From Echinometra lucunter (Eukaryota; Echinodermata; Echinoidea; Camarodonta; Echinometridae), in contig CM057154.1 in NCBI GenBank assembly GCA_029962745.1, positions 19,782,857 through 19,846,856 on the forward strand: a DNA stretch of 64,000 nucleotides, read 5' to 3'. The notes under the pieces are model-generated. The model worked only from the letters and a program-made list of their open reading frames with translations. It made no database searches and had not been told where the DNA came from. Made by a program: the position numbers and the translations under genes. Shown here in pieces: positions 12,545 through 24,263 of the stretch (positions are counted from its first letter, which is position 1; each line of letters opens with the position of its first letter).

Positions 12545-12959
12545 TTCATGTGTTTTCTTTATTTTCTCGACAAGAAAAAGGTGTCTCTCGTCCATACATG
12601 TACAAATTTGCAGAAGATAAGGAAGAAAATTAACGTTTCAAATGGCTGTAACTCGCATTGCCAATTTGGTATGCCCAGATTTTAAAACAAAAATAGTTAT
12701 GATCTCACTCTGCCAACTTTTTGACAGCATGTTTTTTTTGTGTTTTTTTTTTGGGGGGGGGGGGGTTGGTTGTTTTTTTTTTTTTTTTTTTGTTGTTGTT
12801 GTTTTTCAAATAGGTCGTCTTATGGCTGTTGTATGGCCACGGATAGGTCGACAACTGTACAACACTTGAGAGATCAGTGCTGTACAATATGATGATTTCT
12901 AGGGATGTGCCATGCCATGCTCAACCAAGCTTCTCATAAATGGTGGGTTATTTTACCTG

Positions 12960-13155
12960 ACTGCTAAAAAAGCGTGTGCATGCGCATGCTTGTGAATAAG
13001 CAGCCAGGGGACCGACGGCTTTAAGTCCCCTCCGATGGACTTGGTAATGAGGATTAATACCTTACCAAAGGGCATTAGCGCATCCGCTTGTTTTCGAACC
13101 CGGGTACTCCCATGCAGTTACGAGACCACTGCTCTATACCACTGAGCCACAGCGC
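12960..13155 (-). mobile_element. tRNA-derived SINE
   Basis: On the minus strand the head reads GGCGCTGTGGCTCAGTGGTA (A box), then CCCGGGTTCGAA (B box), followed by a body with CCCTTTGGTAAGGTATTAAT and GGACTTAAAGCCGTCGGTCC. The anticodon-like stem is degenerate and there is no closing acceptor stem, so it is a SINE rather than a tRNA gene. The body parallels that of the element at 5160-5390. Confidence 0.7.
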
Positions 13156-13706
13156 CTCTTCATAATCTCTCTCAGCTCTTTTCCCTTCCTTTCTACATTC
13201 CGACCCTAAACTTGTCTACATCTTTCCTCCTCTTCTTCTCCCCATCTCTTTCCCTCTTTCTTTCCATCTATTTAATTCCACCATCTCTCTTTCTCGCATT
13301 TTCTCTGCTATACCTTTCCTCTCTCTCTCTAGCTCCATCAGGATATTAGCTTTGGTGATAATAGTCAAATTGACTTATCATCATTACAACAAAAACCAAC
13401 ACAACGCACACTCCCTCACTTTCTTGACTAGCTCTCTTGCTCTTCACTCACGCCTTTTTTTTGGGGGGGGAGGGGGTGGGGCTATTCCTTTACCTTAAAT
13501 TGTTTTCCTTATTTTCCATGTATTTTTACCTGCCGCCCCCCCCCCCCCATTTTCTCTATAGGCAATGATTTTTCCAAACATATTTATTTGAAGTATATAT
13601 ACAGTGTGCCTAAACTGTCTTAAACGGTTATTATTTTTTGTTCATTGTTAACTACCGGGTTAACTACATTTTTGTTGTTTGTTTCTTTGTTTGTTTGTTT
13701 TTGTTT

Positions 13707-13737
<31 letters not shown>

Positions 13738-14030
13738 ACTGCCAGTGGAGGCCAAGTTTATATTCAAATATGTTTATGTTTAAATATGGATCGATAAAGA
13801 ATATGTACTGAATGAAACGCTGCAACCTTTATAAAAGCAGAAACTGTTTTAACCTTCATTGACATCGGATGCTACAACGTTTTACTGACAAGGACACGTG
13901 CTGAAATGCTAATCCCGTCAAAAGAAAAAAAGGGCCGGATCATGGTAGAGGCTTTTTTTTTTCTTTCTTTTAGAAAAAAAATATAGATAAACTGATCAGT
14001 TTACTCCATCCCCCCCCCAAAAAAAAATAA

Positions 14031-15412
14031 AATCATATACGATAAAAATGATAAGTTGATAATTATGATCAGTGACACAATCAAAACATATATTTGCAGG
14101 GGCTGAAGTCTCTTGCCGGGGGGGGGGGGGTACTTCCATATATACGCTATACGGGGATGTTTGTTTGTTTGAAATTTATTTCTGCATTCAACATGTTCAA
14201 CACGATACAACATAGCCTATAATCAATTATTACATAGATTTTATACATATACATTTTAGACACATGAATCATTTACGATCTACTTCTGAATAAAAGAAAA
14301 ATATATGGAAAAATATTAATAGAATTTCAGAATGCAGGAGATCGTCGTCATGAGCGACCTGCTTGATGTTGACGACGGCCTCAAGGTAAAAAGCGACATG
14401 TAAAACTTACAAATTTTTAACAAGAGGTCCGAGGGTGCAGTACAAGTGCAAGTGCAGTTGTGCCGCCCCCGGGGGATATGTCTCATTGCGACCTGTACAT
14501 CATCCGCGTAAATCACTTTCTGAAAAGCACCCCAAACGGGAATTAAGGTAGCAGTGATTTTAATACCCTAAACAGAGAAACATGTCTAACATCTTCGATT
14601 TTTATGCCCTTAACATGGATTTTATAAGAATGCATTATTATCTCTGATTTCCGATACCCTTAACAGGATATGAGGGTTCTCCACGTAGTACAGAAGAAAC
14701 TAGCCTTTCCCCCTTTTTTCATGACACCCCAGGAACCAGTGGTTTGCGATAAACAGAGAATCGTGTCCAACATCTCCAATGTTTTTATCCTATATGGGGA
14801 ATTTATGCAAGGATTGCATCATCATTCCTCTGAATTTGATACCCTTTTCCTAGATTTTTCCTGTTTTTGATACCCCGGGTTCCCCACCTGGTGCTGAAAA
14901 ACAACCTTTTTTCTAAATTTTTGTTTACGTGGATGATGTACAGGCATCAATGAGACATATCCCCCGCGGGTGCCGCCCAAATGCACCGGCGTAAATCCGT
15001 TTTGAGGAGTGGGGGGGGGGGGATGATCGAATTTTTTGGCCCAAATTTCTTGCATGTACACTTAAGTATACTCACACACCCTCACTAACCAAGCAGACCC
15101 CCCACACACATATAATTCTTTTACTTTGCAAGTGAGTGAAAAATAACCACTTTTCGGTTTTTAAGAGCATTTCAAATGAAATTTACACTATATGACCATC
15201 TTTTATGACATTTTTATGAAAAATTTCACCAACTGATTAATTTCAATATCATTTATACTTAAAATGATGTGGGGGGGGGGGGATATTTGTACACGCCACC
15301 CATCCCCCTGGCCGGGACTTACGCCAATGCCCTAATCATAATGGGTCACTTTTTCACAAGAAATCCTGGTCTCTTGCCTGATCCGGGCTCTTCTGATACC
15401 ATTGGAGTGAGT
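14031..15412. repeat. 1.4-kb duplicated repeat block, copy 1
   Basis: This block is repeated directly from 15913 onward with high identity: the same succession of TTTGAAATTTATTTCTGC, GTCGTCATGAGCGACCTGCT, CGATACCCTTAACAGGATAT and CTTGCCTGATCCGGGCTC. Inside it, 14461-14516 and 14921-14979 form an inverted pair (GGGGGATATGTCTCATTGCG and its complement), so a 0.5-kb foldback sits within the block. The block ends at the gap in TTCTGATACCATTGGAGTGA, the uninterrupted version of a site that carries an insertion in copy 2. No gene is seen. Confidence 0.8.
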
Positions 15413-15912
15413 NNNNNNNNNNNNNNNNNNNNNNNNNNNNNNNNNNNNNNNNNNNNNNNNNNNNNNNNNNNNNNNNNNNNNNNNNNNNNNNNNNNNNNNN
15501 NNNNNNNNNNNNNNNNNNNNNNNNNNNNNNNNNNNNNNNNNNNNNNNNNNNNNNNNNNNNNNNNNNNNNNNNNNNNNNNNNNNNNNNNNNNNNNNNNNNN
15601 NNNNNNNNNNNNNNNNNNNNNNNNNNNNNNNNNNNNNNNNNNNNNNNNNNNNNNNNNNNNNNNNNNNNNNNNNNNNNNNNNNNNNNNNNNNNNNNNNNNN
15701 NNNNNNNNNNNNNNNNNNNNNNNNNNNNNNNNNNNNNNNNNNNNNNNNNNNNNNNNNNNNNNNNNNNNNNNNNNNNNNNNNNNNNNNNNNNNNNNNNNNN
15801 NNNNNNNNNNNNNNNNNNNNNNNNNNNNNNNNNNNNNNNNNNNNNNNNNNNNNNNNNNNNNNNNNNNNNNNNNNNNNNNNNNNNNNNNNNNNNNNNNNNN
15901 NNNNNNNNNNNN
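15413..15912. other. Assembly gap (500 N)
   Basis: Exactly 500 N between the two copies of the 1.4-kb block. The real distance, and therefore the true period of the duplication, is unknown. Confidence 0.99.
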
Positions 15913-17357
15913 AATCATATACGATAAATATGATAAGTTGATAAGTTGATGATTATGATCAGTGACATAATCAAAACATATATTTGCAGGGGCTGAAGGA
16001 TCTTGCCGGGGGGGGGGTACTTCCATATATACGCTATACGGGGATGTTTGTTTGTTTGAAATTTATTTCTGCGTTCAACATGTTCAACATAGCCTATAAT
16101 CAATTATTACATAGATTTCATACATATACATTTTAGACACATGAATCATTTACGATCTACTTCTGAATAAAAGAAAAATATATGGGAAAATATTATTTAA
16201 CAGAATTTCAGAACGCAAGAGACCGTCGTCATGAGCGACCTGCTTGATGTTGACGACGGCCTCAAGGTAAAAAGCGACATGTAAAACTTACAAGTTTTTA
16301 ACAAGTGGTCATGAGGGTGCAGTGCAAGTGCAAGTGCAGTGCAAGAGGAGGGGTCAAAATTCATTCAAGATGTGCCGCCCCCCCCCCCCCGGGGGGGGGG
16401 GGATATGTCTCATTGCGACCTGTACATCATCCGCGTAAATCACTTTCTGAAAAGCACCCTAAACGGGAATTAAGGTAGCAGTGATTTTAATACCCTAAAC
16501 AGAGAAACATGTCTAACATCTTCCATTTTTATGCCCTTAACATGGATTTTATAAGAATGCATTATTACCTCTGATTTCCGATACCCTTAACAGGATATGA
16601 GGGTTCTCCACGTAGTGCAGAAGAAACTACCCTTTCCCCTTTTTTTTCATGACACCCCAGTGGTTTGCGATAAACAGGGAATTGTGTCCAACATCTCCAA
16701 AGTTTTTATCCTATATGGGGAATTTATGCAAGGATTGCATCATCATTCCTCTGAATTTGATACCCTTTTCCTAGATTTTTCCTGTTTTTGATACCCTTAA
16801 CGGGATCCCCGGGTTCCCCACCTGGTGCTGAAAAACAACCCTTTTTCTAAATTTTTGTTTACGTGGATGATGTACAGGCATCAATGAGACATATCCCCCC
16901 GGGTGCCGCCCAAATGCACCGAGCAGACTCCGATCCCATACACATATAATTCTTTTACTTTGCAAGTGAGTGAAAAATAACCACTTTTCGGTTTATAAGA
17001 GCATTTCAAATGAAAATTCCACTATATGACCATCGTTTATGTCATTTTTATGACCAATTTCCCCAACTGATTAATTTCAATATCATTTTTACTTAAAATG
17101 ATGGGGGGATATTTGTACACTCCACCCACCCCCCCGGCCGGGACTTACGCCAATGCCCTAATGGGTCACTTTTTCACAAGATATCCAGGGGAGCATTTCA
17201 TGAAGAATTTTGTTGGTGAAAATCACCGACAAATGTTATAAGCTACTGAAAGTCCTCGCATCTGATTGGCTGAAAGCAAATTAGTCAGTGAAAATCTCCG
17301 ACAAAACTCTTCATGAAACGCTCCCCCGGTCTCTTGCCTGATCCGGGCTCTTCTGAT
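15913..17357. repeat. 1.4-kb duplicated repeat block, copy 2
   Basis: Second direct copy of 14031-15412. It contains the same foldback (arms about 16391-16445 and 16855-16910) and differs from copy 1 by small indels, lengths of C and G runs, a small MITE at 17187-17326, and the large element inserted at 17358. The block resumes after that insertion at 20726 (TGATACCACTGGAATGAGTG). Confidence 0.8.
17187..17326. mobile_element. MITE, GGGGAGC ends, absent from the sister copy
   Basis: The ends GGGGAGCATTTCATGAAGAA and CTTCATGAAACGCTCCCC are inverted repeats, with an inner pair GGTGAAAATCACCGACAAA / GTGAAAATCTCCGACAAAA in the same relative arrangement. The other block copy (near 15360) reads straight through this point (CACAAGAAATCCTGGTCTCT), so this is an insertion. 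A diverged relative sits at about 49325-49445 and ends in GATGAAACGCTCCCCTG. Confidence 0.75.
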
Positions 17358-18983
17358 GGGCCAAAACCACTAAAAATGTACAATTGGGAAGTTAGAATTT
17401 CGGAAAATTCAACTTTTCTCAAAATAGCTAAGTAGACTAAAAATGAAAGATGACATGATGAATTTTGAAAATCAAAAATATGAGCACGTAATATTGTGAA
17501 CTTTTTATTGCACAACTAATCAAAGTGGAGAGGTGATTTTTTGCTGGTGTAACATACGTTACTTCTCCCTCAGTCTTGTCGACATCATTAAGTCAGCTAA
17601 GGAATGCACTTTTCTTCTAACTTTTCATCACTATCTGTACTGTTCCTGAGACAACTCTAATGCCAAAGAAATTGTTCAATTTTCCTTTCATGTGAATATT
17701 TCAAATCAATTTGAATTCAGTATTAACAAATGTGGAAGAATCTGCGCACGCATGTGGGTTCAATATTGTTTGGTAGAAAATTTCAACATATACGCCATAT
17801 CAATTTACCTACATTTTCCATATGGATGCATTTGTCAGACATAAATTAATCAATATCTCTTACAATATCATATATAAGGAACTTATTTCAGTGTTTCATA
17901 TGGTAACGTATGTTTCACTTAAGCAGTCACGTAATGTTACCAAAACTTATTAATCAACAATAACCAAAGAAAGTCTTGCGGTTTCAGTAAGTAACCCAAT
18001 ATTAACACTTACAACTACACTATATAGATACAAAGTTCTCATTCCAAAGTGAGGACGACGTGTTCGTACATAAAAATGATAATTAGTAGCATCTTTGATT
18101 ATGTAATAAACATGGTATAAGCCAAACAAATCAGAAAGATTGGGTTGTGTGTATAACCAATTTCCATTTCCTGGTTTTTGTTTATTTCTGACTCTAGCTA
18201 TTCTTTTCATTAGACAAAAGGATTTTCACAAAACGTATCTTACATACATAATCACCCAATAATGTCCATTTTGGTATCACTAAGGAACCTCATGTCACTT
18301 TAAAAGCAGTAACGTATGTTTCTTATAAGTAACAATAATCATGATAATTAAATACGCAAAACCACTCGAGGGGGAGTGATCAAAATCGCTTGTCCTCTGC
18401 GTCATTATATAGGGAGATCAATCATCCTCTTCATGTAACCTTCCGAAAGTTTTTTTTTTCTCTCTCTCTCTCTCTTGTATTGTCTTCTTTAATCTGCTTA
18501 TATCTCTTCTCTTGCTTTCCTGTTCTCACATTCTGCTGTCGGAACATGGCTTCAGTTTTTCTTTGTTTCTGTTCCTATTATTCTGCTTGAATTTGAGCTC
18601 TCTCCCCCACTCCCCCATGTTCCTTTCGTCCCTTGACCTTTATGTGATAATGAAAAGAGATTTTTGGAAAAAGAAAATTCACAATAAAAATGAATTTTGA
18701 GTGAAAAATGAAGATTCAGATGTGATAGCCTTCCACAATTTATTTCGTAACCTACGTTACCATTTTTAACACACAGGGATCGAGATCCTGCCTTGAAGAC
18801 GTTTTGAAGATGTTATTATCACTTTACAACTCTTAAGCTTAGATGTTGATTACTACAAAAAGCCACCCAAGAAATGTCCATCTCATGTCATTGCCGCTTT
18901 TCTTCATTTATTTGGTTAAAGAAACCTACGTTACAATAAGATTGTAGACTAGCATTATTGGCCTTATGGTAGCTAAGCGTCGC

Positions 18984-19858
18984 TTTTGTGTGGTGGCGCT
19001 AGGTAATACAATAGTTGACAAGCGTATACAGCTAAGATTTAACCGAATTTAACTGTAAATAAAAATGAGCAGTAACGTATGTTTCGGTAACGTATATTTC
19101 ATTAAGCATTAAGTGGGATTTTACGGAAATGATGTAAGGCCACAGATGCAATTATAATCCCTTCAAATTGACAAGATTAACAAGCCCTTTTCGTTTGGCA
19201 GCTTTTCTGTTGTCAATCGTTGTTCAATTCTGACAACGACGGTAACATATGTTACATTTCTTATCCATACGGTTAAAAACACATGCCTCAGCTCTTCTTA
19301 TGAGCTTCTTTTTCTACAGAATGGATCTATACACATCGCTGCAAACTGTTATAGACTGTAGATGGGATATCAGTGAGTGATTACATTGAAAGAAACAGAA
19401 AAGAAAACACGGAAAAAAGGTGGTATATCAGAGATTCATTGTAAAGGTAACGTAGGTTTCACTGACCTTTGCGACAAATTTCTATTGCGAAAATTTTTTT
19501 ATTTTTACACGTGTACAATGCCAGAATATTATGTTATCTTGCACACATATATCACAGTCTATTTTTCTATGCCAGGATCTAAGAATAAAAGCATCCTTGT
19601 TTTTTACAACATCGCAAGATATGTTAAATTCTTGATTTGCGACATGCAGTTTTTGCCCGGACGAGAGTACTTAAAACAGAATAATTTCTCAAAAAACTAT
19701 GTTTGAATGCTAAAATTTTCTGAAGTTATACCCCATTACATATTCTAAGAGGTTTTATGACTAAAATCATTTTTTTATAATCTGATATTAACATATTCGC
19801 AATCAAACACGTGCGACACGTTTTTTGGTTAATTGTACATTTTTAGTGGTTTTGGCCC
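18984..19858. repeat. Duplicated right end of the TIR element, unit 1
   Basis: This 875-bp unit runs from TTTTGTGTGGTGGCGCTAGG to the inner terminal repeat TTTTTAGTGGTTTTGGCCC. It is followed directly by a second unit, 19859-20725, with only scattered substitutions and 1-4-base indels. The inner GGCCC end shows that the original element ended here, and that its right end including the TIR was then duplicated in tandem. Confidence 0.85.
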
Positions 19859-20725
19859 TTTTGTGTGGTGGCGCTAGGTAATACAATAGTTGAAAAGCGT
19901 ACAGCTAAGATTTAACCGAATTTAATTGTAAATAAAAAATGACCAGTAACGTATGTTTCGGTAACGTATATTTCATTAAGCATTAAGTGGGATTTACGGA
20001 AATGATGTAAGGCCACAGATGCAATTATAACCCCCTCAAATTGACAAGATTAACAAGCCCTTTTCGTTTGGCAGCTTTTCTTTTGTCAATCGTTATTCAA
20101 TTCTGACAACGACGGTAACATATGTTACATTTCTTATCCATACGGTTAAAAACACATGCCTCAGCTCTTCTTATGAGCTTCTTTTTCTACAGAATGGATC
20201 TATACACATCGCTGCAAACTGTTATAGACTGTAGATGGGATATCAGTGAGTGATTACATTGAAAGAAACAGAAAAGAAAACTTGGAAAAAGGTTGTATAT
20301 CAGAGATTCATTGTAAAGGTAACGTAGGTTTCACTGACCTTTGCGACAAATTTCTATTGCGAAAATTTTTATTTTTACACGTGTATAATGCCAGAATATT
20401 ATGTTATCTTGCACATTATATCACAGTCTATTTTTCTATGCCAGGATCTAAGAATAAAAGCATCCTTGTTTTTTACAACATCGCAAGATATGTTAAATTC
20501 TTGATTTGCGACATGCAGTTTTTGCCCGGACGAGAGTACTTAAAACAGAATAATTTCTCAAAAAACTATGTTTGAATGCTAAAATTTTCTGAAGTTATAC
20601 CCTATTACAAATTCTAAGATGGTTTTATGACTAAAATCATTTTTTTATAATCTGATATTAACATATTCGCAATCAAACACGTGCGACACGTTTTTTGGTT
20701 AATTGTACATTAGTGGTTTTGGCCC
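19859..20725. repeat. Duplicated right end of the TIR element, unit 2
   Basis: Tandem copy of the preceding unit, ending at the outer terminal repeat that abuts the right TGAT target duplication. Open frames of 109 codons appear in both units, but the frames drift after small indels and show no recognisable protein, so I do not call them genes. Confidence 0.85.
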
Positions 20726-20759
20726 TGATACCACTGGAATGAGTGAAGTGAGCGAGCAA

Positions 20760-21936
20760 AAACAAGTAAGCAAAAAAAACCAAAAAAAAAAAAAAAACCA
20801 ATTTTTTTTGGGGTAATGAAAATTATAAATTTGATAATGTTGGTAGTTTCATTTTTTTTTTTTTTTTACTTTTCCCTTCACTTTTATGTTCTAACTTGAA
20901 ACATTGAAATGGATGATTTCCCTAGGGTTTCTTTTTCTTTTTATACAACAACAATAATGATGATTTTTTTTTTTTTTTTTTTCAATAAGCAAATATACTA
21001 TCTTGTTATTCTGTACTTCCAGCGGGTGGCATGCATTGCCACTGTCGAAAAGAGAAAGTTTAAAGATTGGAAAAAGATGAACAAAGAATAAGAATACTAA
21101 TGCTCCAAGAAAATTTGATGGCACTATGGATCTCCCATTCACTGGGGTATTTTAAAAACTCAGTTTAAACCTTATTAATACGCGATCATTTATAAAAGTC
21201 GATTTTCAAATTGGTAATGTACCTGTTTGCTTCATTGTTTGCAGCTAAAAACATTGAAAGATTAATAGGGATGGATATTGGGATCTCATTCAAGTTCAGT
21301 TTCACTGCCTTTATTCTGGCGCAAATTATTTTCTAAGAAACATATGTTGATAAGATAAAATTGAATGAATACTATGAGGCATTCTTTGGGCATTTAATGC
21401 CCATTTATTTAAACGAATTAAGATGACACTTCTTGTACGAGCCCGTGGCAGGTACAGGCAGAAATTGTGAAAAATTGCGAGGTCACATCGAAAAACAAGA
21501 GATTGGTTCTGATCTTGGTAAAATAATATGCTTCTTTTACGATAGGCTTTTTAATAGCATGCATGTGGTGTCATGCCTGCTAATAATTATTCTTACTTAG
21601 GTAGCAGATAAAATTCCTGTATATGTTGTAGTCTGTATCTGAAGTTGCTTTTGTGTGTGCACCACATGCTGATTCTTGTGTTGTGCACTTGTGCAACTCG
21701 GTAGCACTTGCAAATCGGGCCGAGTTGTCCCGACATACCCTAACTTTAACCTAACTCTAATCCTAAACCTACTCTAAACGGCATTATCGTGAAATAGAAA
21801 CCACCGTTCACTTTGTACAGCAGCGCTTTATTCAGTCACACGCATTGGTTTCCTATTTCCACCTCCATTCTCTTTGTACACAAGTGCGTGCGTCAAATGA
21901 ACGAGTGGTTTCCTAAACCATGATATGGCCCTCTAA
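20760..21936. other. No gene recognised
   Basis: AT-rich DNA with long A and T runs at 20780-20800, 20851-20868 and 20964-20982. A segment with TTGTGCACTTGTGCAACTCG and GTACACAAGTGCGTGCGTCA near 21680-21900 looks repeat-derived. No exon or RNA gene is supported. Confidence 0.5.
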
Positions 21937-21977
21937 ACCCCAACCCTGAAACCTAACCCTAAACCCTAACCCTAAAA
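21937..21977. repeat. Degenerate interstitial telomere-like repeat
   Basis: Reads as repeated AACCCT/AAACCCTAACCCTAAA units on the plus strand, the complement of TTAGGG, with slips. A looser tract (CCCTAACTTTAACCTAACTC) lies 200 bp upstream at about 21728-21780. It is short and impure, so it is an internal relic rather than a chromosome end. Confidence 0.6.
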
Positions 21978-22656
21978 TACTTCATGAAAAAAAATATTCA
22001 TGCCATGGCCATGCTGAGACAAATGTCAACCACCATCATGACCACTGCCATGGTCATGTTGGTCGCCACCTCATTTGGTCGCCACTTCTTATGTCACACA
22101 CAACACACTTGACCACCATTCCCACAAATTCCAAAGTTGCAGGAGTCTGGCAGATTAGACATTTAAAAATGTGATTAATACCACTAGACTAAACCTTGGT
22201 ACATTGTTCTCCTTTCATGAGTGGGTATTGTCTGGGATTTACACAACAAGCAAACGACGCACGAACAATGCGTTGGGGCGACGGTTTGATTCACTTCCGG
22301 TTTCCCGCAGCTGTTGGCCATGTATCCAAAGCACAAGCTGCACACTTGTTACCATGTGAATATAAGATGCCTGTAGATTGAGAACATGATACCTTTGATC
22401 TCTGATGCATCCCAAATAAGGAGAAAGTGGGCATGGCAGAATTACAGTGGGTCCAACCTTCAGCCACAAATTGCACGCAAACGTGAATCTGCGTGCTTCC
22501 ACTATGCGCAGTGCTGTATGCATTGATTTTGTTGGGTTGTGATGTGATCCTCCAGCTTTGCAATGAAGTCTAATATGTTTGCGAATGTGCATGTGATCAA
22601 TCTGTGATTGGGGTAGGGGCAGAGGCAGGGAATAGTTTGACAGTATTGTTCACAAG

Positions 22657-23356
22657 TACAGGGAAATCTCTACATAACGCGGTCGGCTATAACGAGGTAA
22701 CAGCTATAACGAGGGTTTTGTCACGGTCCCAAATTTACTTACGTGTAAGTGTGTGGCGGCATGAACCCGTTATAACGAGATCGGCTATAACGAGATATCG
22801 GATATAACGAGCTAAATCTTGAGCCCCTAAAACAAAGAAAAACATTGATAATCATTCCCATTATAACGAGCAAGCAAATTTCTCTGCAGCTTTATCAACA
22901 AAAATCATTCAGCAGAGAAAATGGCACCGCCGATGGCACATACAAATCCCAGCTGGCTCAGCTGGCGATCGATGTATATGTATGCAGATTGTGTGTTTTT
23001 ATTTGTATCATTGTACAGTGTGCAACTTTTGTTTTCATACCTCAGCACAAGCAACCTCGATGGTGTGACAGACTTTCTTGTCATCGGTAATTTTGGCGTC
23101 TGATATTAGTACTTTAAACACATTTCCCGATATTTACCAGAATATTATTAGCTAGATCAGAGGTTGAAATTATTATCAGTGCCTCTGTAGCCGCAAAGTG
23201 AGTTCATAAATAGAGGCAGCAGACCTCTGTACATTCATGTATGTACATGTAGTCCCATACGTACATTTTTTGTTTGTTCTGATATAACGAGGAAACGGCT
23301 ATAACGAGGAAAACCCTTGGGTCCCGACGACTTCGTTATACCGAGTTTCCCCTGTA
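22657..23356. mobile_element. pogo/Tigger-like element with repeated TATAACGAG
   Basis: The ends TACAGGGAAATCTCTACATA and its rough inverse TATACCGAGTTTCCCCTGTA bound the element. Subterminal regions carry many GGCTATAACGAG or GATATAACGAG units (22687, 22706, 22771, 22787, 22803, 23281, 23299). ACCTCGTTATAA-style ends are typical of pogo-like elements. The middle has no transposase frame; it may be filler or a nested insertion. Confidence 0.6.
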
Positions 23357-24263
23357 TATGAAGCTGTATTCGGGGGAGGTGTGCTGATGTGAACGGGCTT
23401 AATATGTACGTCTGTCAGTGAAAGTTTATCTTATCAATTTGTAATGAAAAACAGGTCATCTTTGTGACCGTTCATGTGATCATTGTTGATTGAGTTAAAG
23501 GTGAGCTGTCAGTTAGGCCAGGACCAGTGGCCAGGAAGGGGGAGGGGTTCTCAATTAGGGGTGGAGCTTAATTGTTTTAAAGAGTGGAGGCCGGGAGTGG
23601 AGGTTGTTGTAAACACATAACTGGGTATGATATGGTAATGTGGTTCCTGCGAAATGTAGGAAAAATGTATTATTGGAATTGTGTGCTTATACCCATTTTT
23701 GTGAGCGGGGTGTTTGTTAATGAACAATTCATTTATATTCAGTGATTTGGGTATTTCTATGTCTACAGTTGTACATGTAAATTATGACTGAATGGAATCA
23801 AATTCTTCATTTGAGGCTTATAACTTTAGTTGTTGGGGGGGGGTGGCAAATAAAGCTTAATCTTAAGTTGTGGACTGTTGCAGATAGATTCCCTCTAATT
23901 GTTTGTTGCCAGGGGAGCAAGTTTTGACCCCAAACAGTAATAAAAGAGATGTACACATTTGCTGATCAAAAAGCATTTTGGAGTTCAGGCAACCCCCCCC
24001 CCCCCCTTGGTCATTTTTATCTAAGCCCCTATCACTGCCTTTATTTTGTTTTCGTTTTTGTTATTGCAGTTATTATTACTTATCATGACTACTTCTAATT
24101 GTCAGATGTTATTCTATGCCTTAATTAGCCGACCAACCCTGCCCCCCCCCCCCCCATTCAGAGCCGATATTCCAAAATTCCAAAATCGAAAAAGTTTGCA
24201 GGTATGGGCATAATGTACAGTACTATGAATGTAATTTTGGTGGAATAAAAACTTTAATGTTTT

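Larger units (their letters stand above)
17358..20725. mobile_element. 3.37-kb TIR element with arrayed 14-bp near-palindromes
   Basis: The left end begins GGGCCAAAACCACTAAAAAT and the right end is its inverse, ATTAGTGGTTTTGGCCC. The element is flanked by TGAT on both sides (17354-17357 and 20726-20729). The empty site, TTCTGATACCATTGGAGTGA, survives at 15391-15410. No long reading frame and no transposase domain is seen, so it is non-autonomous or is moved by an unknown partner. Its hallmark is a 14-bp motif, GTAACGTATGTTTC and variants of GTAAC-N-TA-N-GTT-W-C, at 17549, 17903, 18309, 18747, 18921 (first base G-A), 19072, 19087, 19242 and 19447, and again in the duplicated right end at 19946, 19961, 20115 and 20319. 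A 4-bp target duplication fits several DNA transposon superfamilies; I cannot choose among them. Confidence 0.85.

Noticed and set aside
12642..12887. Phe/Lys-rich frames near 12.75 kb
   Set aside because: They translate long T and G runs and have no other support.
13081..13155. Functional tRNA gene on the minus strand (CGT in the anticodon position)
   Set aside because: A and B boxes are present, but the anticodon stem is imperfect, no acceptor stem closes and a SINE body follows.
19377..20575. Two 109-codon frames repeated in the duplicated element
   Set aside because: They are copies of one duplicated segment, frames shift at small indels and the translation has no protein-like pattern.
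22921..23103. Plus-strand frame inside the pogo-like element as a transposase start
   Set aside because: It is short, has no helix-turn-helix or DDE pattern, and the element is otherwise non-coding.
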